A stretch of DNA of 22,775 nt from Tritrichomonas foetus. Its lineage: Eukaryota > Parabasalia > Tritrichomonadida > Tritrichomonadidae. The translations under genes and the position numbers were made by a program. Below, one piece after another: positions 18,301-22,775 of the stretch (its first letter is position 1; each line of letters starts with the position of its first letter). The stretch covers positions 1 to 22,775 of the forward strand of contig MLAK01001285.1 of the NCBI GenBank assembly GCA_001839685.1. Direction: 5' to 3'. The notes beneath the pieces were generated by a model that made no database searches, was not told the DNA's origin, and worked only from the letters and a program-made list of their open reading frames with translations.

Positions 18301-18876
18301 GAATGGGGGCAATTGGATTCTGTCATGTCATCCATTAAAAATATTGATGAACTTACGGCAAATATAAAAAATAATAAACCTGACGATCTAAACGCTATGA
18401 ACAATTCTCAAGATTTGCAACTTTCACAAGAACTTCTACAAAATCCACCGCAATCTTCTTCTCTGTCAAACCAAAAAGATCAACCAAAACAAATCCAGTC
18501 AAGTCCTTCAAGCCTTGGAATTAAAAAATCCCGGTCCATTTCAAGGAAAAGAAGCGAAAAAGGACTGGCAAATATTCAGCCACCTTCTGATCCTGATAAA
18601 ACACCAATTCAGAAATCTTTGGAAACTACAACTCATCGATGTGTAATGATTGCAAGAAACAAGGTTTATCATCAATATGAAATGACTTTAAATGAAAGAT
18701 TGAAGAAGTTTTTGTGCCATATGCACAAATTGGCTAGTGAATGTGAGTCTTTCGAAAAGCATTTCCAAACTTGTGTTTTAAACATGAAACCTGATGCCAA
18801 TCTTAATGTTGAAATGGTTCCGTCAGAAAAACCTCCACCGAAATCATCTTCCTCGCATCGGAGGAAGAGGAAGTAA
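15331..18876 (+). CDS. Coiled-coil protein, C-terminal part; possible CCDC180-like flagellar protein
   Basis: The open frame runs from 15217 directly behind the upstream TAA. The first ATG in it is at 15331, giving 1181 residues. There is no ATG nearer the stop and no clear TCA-Y-W initiator before 15331, so this half probably does not have its own promoter. It contains alternating long helices and coiled coil (15240-15760, 16210-17200, 17530-18190), separated by basic, Ser/Pro-rich linkers (15790-15900, 16000-16100, 17350-17530, 18430-18560) and a short Gln run near 18215. The C-terminus is helical with three cysteines, then a basic tail ending in RRKRK. The architecture fits a cytoskeletal or axonemal scaffold. 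Relation to CCDC180 (DUF4455/DUF4456) is a low-confidence guess from length and layout. A possible UAAA poly(A) signal lies at 18892, 16 bases past the stop. Confidence 0.75.
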   Translation: MIKYWSNRTEAMQKSVTSIHDFLKPLIDIYHEFVTREKEIEENVAEQTKNLSNASNEILNQLEDELSLKINEIETLIDQNEINIRVKDCKAILNKIEAEYRSFYEKANDGYVSIPAKVGDLFQSCETRVLQILKMRKTAENPDLITSSTLLPTHSSNSKENQSRPSTASSSSKKGGRRSKSKPPPEPAIPIILFNFSIKNGAKFEELEPLELIPHFDNFSENEATTPSSMTSQRSGKGKGKAPPPRPKRGQKNTKQATSNTIPEIEMPNLPLLSNVLQINGEPSITIFVPDNSIINDFVNNFRQKLLTSLHQSYSDAAVIAQHEADKFKLTDQLNERLRTHSPRANGIELNIAQQRVMSVESRKLKLSKFFTNFATSFNKSLNTLHESINERLTNITSDAEKLHHFIDDLYKVQASREFPQLHHIQQKDFEMYLTNRNEVIDNLNIEIETFKKHFEEIINRFVESYIASNKSNMKGSQLNLLENSNTTNNSTNESLNDCNDPEDSAMCAAIVAKVNEQMNLLLDGTKTQEKNAIDSTDLIVNKTKEEFESQFPHHVADVKFLEELSTLLNSAILKYNALMFKNKQMDDELKLAVENLETTRNLELDLQQKIARLIESVDKVRISFLRRATFLGCLKTTSFVSSPIVVVLDLTKIGENDPTSELTNNLMNSGKDLPRPTSRSRNRNSSPDKKRKSPVSSKKLNSKTSSKQNTKNSKFETAPTDSSNSLPDSLVSQINAIGQQLNQDIVHATNDYLNQVKSRKSQITRPELIPSNVNEISDKMKAKWNEYITESKNVIKKSTHSLMTFLIDTIQSIKLTIDLTFELYLEFSVKMNSIIEQTQRLHDEFEVKIKEYQIQREEYRDKLNPKTVDANNINVLNQLIVDERTIYNDEKTVIENHRNTIIGFETSEMNLFISNLIVISNSYLQIFDNFMFVEDTTYKHRISNATRRTMTDMLREKTRIQQQQQMLQQQTNSNVADPFYVPGRPFKMREWGQLDSVMSSIKNIDELTANIKNNKPDDLNAMNNSQDLQLSQELLQNPPQSSSLSNQKDQPKQIQSSPSSLGIKKSRSISRKRSEKGLANIQPPSDPDKTPIQKSLETTTHRCVMIARNKVYHQYEMTLNERLKKFLCHMHKLASECESFEKHFQTCVLNMKPDANLNVEMVPSEKPPPKSSSSHRRKRK

Positions 18877-19043
18877 TTATATTCTTGTTACTAAATATAT
18901 TCTTATTGTCAATTGTATATGTTTGTATTTTCCACAGAATGATTTGATTCTTGAGATTTAACTGTTTTCATTTAATATATTATGGTTCACTATGCGAAGA
19001 AAATACAATCGAGGGGAAAATCAACAATTTTATACATTTTTCT

Positions 19044-19162
19044 TTGAGTAATTTCTTTTGTTGAATGATTTCTTTTGTTGAATGATTTCTTTTGTTGAAT
19101 GATTGCTTTTGTTGAATGATTTCTTTTGTTGAATGATTTCTTTTATCGAATGATTGCTTTTG
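19044..19162. repeat. 17-bp minisatellite, seven copies, in convergent spacer
   Basis: Seven tandem units of TTGAATGATTTCTTTTG begin at 19044, 19061, 19078, 19095, 19112, 19129 and 19146. The first is degenerate, units 4 and 7 carry a T-to-G change (GATTGC), and unit 6 ends in A. The array is followed by a partial unit. It lies in the 330-base spacer between the coiled-coil gene stop (18876) and the convergent membrane protein stop (19207). A 17-base period cannot keep a reading frame, so it is noncoding. Nothing else stands out in 18877-19206 apart from AT-rich 3' flank. Confidence 0.95.
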
Positions 19163-19206
19163 TTGATGCCAAAAAGGACAAGAAAATATGATATATAATA
19201 GATTTT

Positions 19207-20199
19207 TTATTCCGTCTTAGTTTTGCGTGAAGCCTTTGCCAAATCGTCAGAGTGGCTCAAACTTCGGTGAATCTTCCTTATTGGCTTCACGAAGAAAATA
19301 ACAACAGTGAATCCAAAGATAGATGCAATAATTCCGCATAAAATTGCCCATATCCAAATTTTTACATTTCTGACTGTGGTGATATACATTTTCAAATCTT
19401 TATTAAATGGCTCATTGGATGTGATATCACCACATTTGATATTGATTCCTTCTATTGCTTTCTTGTAAGATAACAATTCATTTCTTTTTGCAAAGAAGGA
19501 AGGCCTGTCTGTCCAGTCTGCAAAAGGAACTCCACTTGTGACTGAAATGTTAAGTGAAATATGACCTTTTTTCGCATCCAAAACAATCAAGTTTGATCGA
19601 TTAAGTCCACCATTCAGGATCGATTTTGTTGGTGGAATGTCATACCAATGATTTGTCAATAAGTGCTTCTGGTCGCCAATCATCAATTTCGAATCTTTCG
19701 GACCATCGTGAAAAATTGCCTCGAATTCAACAGGAGTTTTGAAGTTCAAAAACCAGCAGATTTTCCTATCTTCTTGAAAAGTTTCATCAATCGAAATATG
19801 CGCCTCTCTTTGCATCGTCGTGAAAATCGAATATTCGGGATCGCATAATCCTCTCGGAAGACTGAATACGTTTACAACACTGCCACCCCGATATGTGTAA
19901 TTCAAGAAAATGTCAGAATTTGAGACATAAAAGCGATCGCCGACGTAATGCTTTACAGTGCCATTAAATTTTTTATCGCGATTTGAATTTTTGCCGTCAT
20001 GCGAAGTTGGAGAAACCGTACTGTAGATTGAGCCCATGATATTGTGTGGTTGAATAGCGATGAATACGTCTTTGTTTTTTCCATATATTTTCACATAATC
20101 CTGATCGAGCAATGTGTAAGTGTCCATAAAAAATCCATCCTTTTCTAGGTTAAGAATCGGTGGATCGAGTCTGAAGAAGAGAGAGAAAAAAATAAGCAT
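19207..20199 (-). CDS. Small type I membrane protein of unknown function
   Basis: This 330-residue protein has a short hydrophobic N-terminus (residues 2-9, possible signal peptide), an ectodomain with at least four N-glycosylation sequons (Asn79, Asn100, Asn200, Asn217) and cysteines 119, 148 and 256, one transmembrane segment (about 281-304) and a basic cytosolic tail of about 26 residues. I do not recognise the family. The extracellular part is beta-strand-like in residue pattern and could bind a ligand or adhere, but that is open. The N-terminal hydrophobic core is only about eight residues, short for a signal peptide, so the start or secretion signal could be checked. An initiator-like TCATTT lies about 14 bases upstream of the ATG on this strand, supporting this start. 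The stop TAA overlaps UAAA. Confidence 0.82.
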   Translation of the reverse strand: MLIFFSLFFRLDPPILNLEKDGFFMDTYTLLDQDYVKIYGKNKDVFIAIQPHNIMGSIYSTVSPTSHDGKNSNRDKKFNGTVKHYVGDRFYVSNSDIFLNYTYRGGSVVNVFSLPRGLCDPEYSIFTTMQREAHISIDETFQEDRKICWFLNFKTPVEFEAIFHDGPKDSKLMIGDQKHLLTNHWYDIPPTKSILNGGLNRSNLIVLDAKKGHISLNISVTSGVPFADWTDRPSFFAKRNELLSYKKAIEGINIKCGDITSNEPFNKDLKMYITTVRNVKIWIWAILCGIIASIFGFTVVIFFVKPIRKIHRSLSHSDDLAKASRKTKTE

Positions 20200-20213
20200 A
20201 AAGTCACTTTTGA

Positions 20214-20218
20214 AATGA
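20214..20218 (-). promoter_or_regulatory. Initiator-like TCATT upstream of membrane protein gene
   Basis: The minus strand reads TCATTTC at 20218-20212, matching TCA-Y-W, with a leader of under 20 bases to the ATG at 20199. This spacing is typical of trichomonad genes. Confidence 0.5.
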
Positions 20219-20591
20219 CGTAAATACTACAATTCACCTAGAATTCACCCACATTGTTTGATTCAGACATGCTTGATTATGAAGAAAGTGGTCATGAAGC
20301 AACTTTTTGATAAACTGATCTCCCGATCATTTTTTAAACAAAGTTTAAGTATCTATATGGTCTGTTTTTGATAGTATTGGGCCATATATATATTTAAAAT
20401 AAATGATGATTTTCTATAATCAACTTTTTGAAATAAGCTTTAAATCAATACAGATTTGATCAAATCTCGAGATATTAATTAAAATAATGATAATAAAAGT
20501 TAAAAATAATTTAAAAAATTAGTTCTTACAATATTCATTATGTTTTCACGCCATAATACATTAGCTTAGATATCATCATAACTTTGACATT

Positions 20592-20601
20592 TCACATCAC
20601 A
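20592..20601 (+). promoter_or_regulatory. Tandem initiator-like TCACA motifs upstream of RGG protein gene
   Basis: Two abutting TCACA words (20592-20596 and 20597-20601) precede the ATG at 20618, giving leaders of about 19-24 bases. Both match TCA-Y-W. Confidence 0.45.
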
Positions 20602-20617
20602 TATCTTCAAATAATCC

Positions 20618-21127
20618 ATGGATTCTTATCATATTAGCAGAGGCAGAGGCAGAGGTGGAAAAGATAAATATAAAACTCAAGGTGGAAAAGGACGTGGTGG
20701 TAAAGCACGTGGTGGAAGAGGTGGTTTTCGAGGAAAATATCGAGGTAATTCGCGTAATCAAAAATTAGAATCAAATGAATGGCGCTTTGAAGAAGACGAC
20801 ACAGAATCATCGACTAAAATTCTCCGAGAATCAACACTAGAAAATTGTACTCGCAATTTACCATCCCCAATCGCCCCTCCATCGTCACAATTTTCATTCG
20901 AGATAATTATGCAAATTTCGCAAATTTTATCCAATCTTTCACTTGAAGAACAGATGGAATTCGACTTTCTTGTCCCAATGCCGCCTCTCGACAACGTCGA
21001 TGATTCAATTCCAAAAGCCGATTCTGGAAAAGAAGGCGAGAAACCGCCAACAGCGGCTGCCACTGGTGGGGAAACGAAAAGGCATGGATCAAATTTGGAC
21101 GACTGGCTCAATGATTTGCTGGGATAA
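20618..21127 (+). CDS. RGG-box protein, Aven-like
   Basis: This 169-residue protein has an N-terminal RGG/RG-rich region (about residues 8-46), usually an RNA-binding and arginine-methylated segment. It is followed by a short SNEW motif with acidic residues (52-62), a Phe/Ile/Leu-rich helical patch (about 90-115), a low-complexity linker, and a C-terminal acidic-hydrophobic motif LDDWLNDLL just before the end. The order RGG box, SNW-like motif, hydrophobic helix and terminal LEDWLD-type motif is that of the animal cell-death and translation regulator Aven. This protein is about half the length of vertebrate Aven. The match is from memory of the family, so the function (RNA binding, possibly translation of structured mRNAs) is inferred. 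A generic RGG protein is the alternative. The start is supported by initiator-like motifs about 20 bases upstream. Confidence 0.88.
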   Translation: MDSYHISRGRGRGGKDKYKTQGGKGRGGKARGGRGGFRGKYRGNSRNQKLESNEWRFEEDDTESSTKILRESTLENCTRNLPSPIAPPSSQFSFEIIMQISQILSNLSLEEQMEFDFLVPMPPLDNVDDSIPKADSGKEGEKPPTAAATGGETKRHGSNLDDWLNDLLG

Positions 21128-21376
21128 CAAAAATTGTTTTTTATTAACTAAAATTGTATTTTTTTCTTTTCTTTAGTCTTTAAGACACTCGATTATTATT
21201 CATACATTTTCTATCTTCTCTTGATTGTGGTTCGATTATCTAAAAGAAATAGAATTTAAAACTCATCAAATATTGCTTTCGATATCACATAAAACATAAA
21301 TTTTGATTCATTTAAACATATCCCGAACGTGTTTCTGAATGAAACCAATAAATCAAATTCTTATTTCAAAGGTTTT

Positions 21377-21566
21377 CATCGAAAGCCATATCAATCATCG
21401 AAAGTCACATCAATCATCGAAAGTCACATCAATCATCGAAAGCCACATCATTCATCGAAAGCCACATCATTCATCGAAAGCCACATCATTCATCGAAAGC
21501 CACATCAATCATCGAAAGTCACATCATTCATCGAAAGCCACATCAATCATCGAAAGTCATATCATT
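21377..21566. repeat. 19-bp minisatellite, ten copies, in convergent spacer
   Basis: Ten tandem 19-base units with consensus CATCGAAAGYCACATCAWT start at 21377 and repeat every 19 bases to 21566, with a decayed eleventh copy after that. Variation is mainly at two positions (C/T after AAAG, and A/T near the end). The array sits in the 614-base spacer between the RGG protein stop (21127) and the convergent EF-hand gene stop (21742). All + frames stay open across it because the unit lacks stops, but a 19-base period is not codon-like, so I treat it as noncoding. The rest of the spacer is AT-rich with no gene seen. Confidence 0.95.
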
Positions 21567-21741
21567 CATCACATTTTCAAATTCTTTTTTTGAAGACTTT
21601 GTTCATCTTTAGGGGAGAGATTTTTCACATCAAGACACCATTCACATTTTACTCTTTAATATATAACTTTGACATCAAGAAAAATATAAAACACGAAAGA
21701 TTGAGAATTAATTTTTTTCATTGTTTAAATTAATATTAATT

Positions 21742-22386
21742 TCAGATAAGTAAGCAGCACTTTGACTTTTCGACAGGAAGCTTTCCATCATATGGATCAG
21801 TTTCTTTGTCAATTGTTTCACCAGTGATAATCTTGTAGAATTCCCAGTATTCAATTTCCTTCTTTTCTGAGCCAAGTTCAAGCTTGCACTTTTCTTTGAA
21901 TTCTTCGGGTGAGAAGGAAACGTCTCCCAAACCGTTGCAGGCGACTTGAAGTTCTGAAATAGAAACCTTTCTGGAGTTATCTTTGTCAGCGCCGCGGAAG
22001 ATCATCTTTGTCATCCACTTGAAGTTGCCTTCGCGCATGGCGGCTAAGCATTCGCCGATTTCGTTTGAATCGAGGCTGTGGGAGCCATCCATGTCCATAC
22101 CATCGTACAAGAAGCGGAGTTGTTCGAGATTGACGTCACGGCCTTCTGGAAGGTGGTCTGTGTCCAAATTGGCCAAATCAGCGAAAAGTCCGACTTTGCA
22201 GAATTGAACGAATTCATCGAAGTCTAAATGTCCGTTTCCACTTTTGTCATATTTCAAAACGAGTCTGCGGACGTTTTCTTTTTCTGCTTCTGAAAGTGGA
22301 TGTGGCTTGGATGTGTCAATTTGTTGTACTTCGGCTTGAGCTTGCTCTTCTGGTTGTTCAGCTTGTGGTGCTTCTCCTTCAGACAT
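21742..22386 (-). CDS. EF-hand calcium-binding protein with C-terminal CaaX prenylation box
   Basis: From the ATG at 22386 the protein is 214 residues. After an acidic Gln/Glu/Ala/Pro N-terminus it has a canonical EF-hand loop at 47-58 (Asp47, Ser49, Asn51, Asp55, Glu58). Two further loops, 98-109 and 134-145, keep the coordinating positions but have His and Arg instead of Gly at loop position 6. A degenerate fourth hand lies around 171-182. The C-terminus is basic and ends KSKCCLLI. Cys211-Leu-Leu-Ile is a CaaX box with an adjacent Cys210 that could be palmitoylated, as in Ras/Rab-like tails, so it is probably a membrane-tethered Ca2+ sensor. The frame extends to an ATG at 22476, but tandem initiator motifs (TCACTTCATT) sit just 13-22 bases above the 22386 ATG, so I reject the longer start. 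The exact EF-hand subfamily is not recognised. Confidence 0.93.
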   Translation of the reverse strand: MSEGEAPQAEQPEEQAQAEVQQIDTSKPHPLSEAEKENVRRLVLKYDKSGNGHLDFDEFVQFCKVGLFADLANLDTDHLPEGRDVNLEQLRFLYDGMDMDGSHSLDSNEIGECLAAMREGNFKWMTKMIFRGADKDNSRKVSISELQVACNGLGDVSFSPEEFKEKCKLELGSEKKEIEYWEFYKIITGETIDKETDPYDGKLPVEKSKCCLLI

Positions 22387-22398
22387 TTTTAAAATAAA

Positions 22399-22408
22399 AA
22401 TGAAGTGA
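22399..22408 (-). promoter_or_regulatory. Overlapping initiator motifs upstream of EF-hand gene
   Basis: The minus strand reads TCACTTCATT, two abutting TCA-Y-W initiators, 13-22 bases before the ATG at 22386. This is the clearest trichomonad-type initiator in the window and fixes the start. Confidence 0.6.
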
Positions 22409-22603
22409 AATAAATATTCGCTTGAATATAGCAAAAAGTTACTTTTTCGATCATAAATTGAAAAGAGGTTTTCCATTTTTTTCTCCGCTTTTCAATACAT
22501 TTCATGATTTACCCTGAAATCTTTTATAAAATAATTGGCCTTGTGATTTAAAAATTGAGAGGTTTCGAGATATTAACGGATATTATGAGTGTATCATTGA
22601 GAG

Positions 22604-22775
22604 ATGTATACAAACCAAATAGTCTTAACGTACGAAATNACTNAAATGATCCTTATNATCAGTATTACTTANTNCCATCAGTCAAAAATCAAAACCCAAA
22701 TAGCTAAAAGAATGACGAAAATTTCCCTTATCGCAAACTTCGCAAATGGCCGAATTCAAAAATATTTCGAAAATG
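22604..22775 (+). CDS. Possible 5' end of a gene running off the window
   Basis: From the ATG at 22604 the frame stays open to the right edge (about 57 codons) unless the ambiguous codon TAN at 22670 is a stop. An initiator-like TCATT at 22594-22598 would give a leader of about 8 bases, and an in-frame TGA lies just upstream at 22598-22600. The visible peptide is basic and matches nothing I recognise. If TAN is a stop, a later ATG at 22712 begins a 21-codon open stretch to the edge. Five Ns (22639, 22643, 22657, 22672, 22674) make this low-quality sequence. Confidence 0.28.
   Translation, partial: MYTNQIVLTYEXTXMILXISITXXHQSKIKTQIAKRMTKISLIANFANGRIQKYFEN

Larger units (their letters stand above)
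20200..20617. other. Divergent intergenic region
   Basis: This 418-base AT-rich spacer separates the divergent starts of the membrane protein and the RGG protein. I see no open frame of note, no tandem repeat and no RNA gene. It should hold both promoters. Initiator-like motifs lie at each end (20218-20214 on the minus strand, 20592-20601 on the plus strand). Confidence 0.6.

Noticed and set aside
20170..20260. Possible intron near the start of the small membrane protein gene (CTTCTTCAG looks like a 3' splice site)
   Set aside because: No trichomonad-type 5' GTAYGT or 3' ACTAACACACAG element is present, and the uninterrupted frame already has an initiator-supported ATG.
20758..21111. Minus-strand frame of 117 residues
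   Set aside because: It lies entirely inside the Aven-like gene on the opposite strand and has no domain or initiator support.
21377..21566. CRISPR-like regular repeats
   Set aside because: The units abut directly with no unique spacers, and the setting is eukaryotic.
21329..21733. Plus-strand frames of 84 and 134 residues across the 19-bp array
   Set aside because: The repeat has no stops in any + frame and its period is not a multiple of three, so overlapping open frames are expected by chance. No clear initiator motif lies upstream.
22387..22476. 30-residue N-terminal extension of the EF-hand protein
   Set aside because: Tandem initiator motifs lie inside it, close to the ATG at 22386, and the extension reads as translated AT-rich spacer.

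Overview
The window looks like nuclear DNA of an AT-rich, intron-poor protist. The best fit is a trichomonad parabasalid (Trichomonas or Tritrichomonas type). The reasons are long uninterrupted eukaryotic reading frames (HECT ubiquitin ligase, STE20-type kinase, prenylated EF-hand protein), very short 5' leaders, and TCA-Y-W initiator-like motifs a few tens of bases upstream of most start codons. I saw no introns, tRNA, rRNA, transposase or CRISPR array. The organism call is inference. Five isolated N bases near the right edge indicate poor read quality there.

Layout: (1) 135-3251 (+) is a large type I membrane glycoprotein whose membrane-proximal region resembles, from memory, CatSper auxiliary subunits; it has a Lys/Glu octapeptide-repeat tail. 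(2) 3466-5085 (-) is a STE20/MST-like kinase with a hydrophobic C-terminal anchor. (3) 5329-14028 (+), divergent from the kinase, is a giant HECT E3 ligase with an N-myristoylation-type start. (4) 14308-15216 and the frame continuing to 18876 (+) form one coiled-coil reading frame split by a single TAA stop followed by CTAG. (5) 19207-20199 (-) is a small type I membrane protein. (6) 20618-21127 (+) is an RGG-box protein resembling Aven. (7) 21742-22386 (-) is an EF-hand protein ending in a CaaX box. (8) 22604 to the right edge (+) is a possible partial gene in N-containing sequence.

There is no operon logic. Several products do carry their own membrane anchor (transmembrane segment, tail hairpin, myristoylation, prenylation), which suggests membrane or flagellar signalling. 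The CatSper-like protein, the calcium-binding EF-hand protein and the long coiled-coil protein could all be flagellar, but that is speculation. All three convergent intergenic spacers contain short direct repeats (23-bp, 17-bp and 19-bp periods), while the divergent spacers do not show such arrays.

The points most worth a second look are the one-stop interruption at 15214 in a readthrough-like context, the CatSper-like ectodomain protein, the Aven-like protein, the minisatellites confined to convergent 3' spacers, and the near-perfect hairpin at the left edge.
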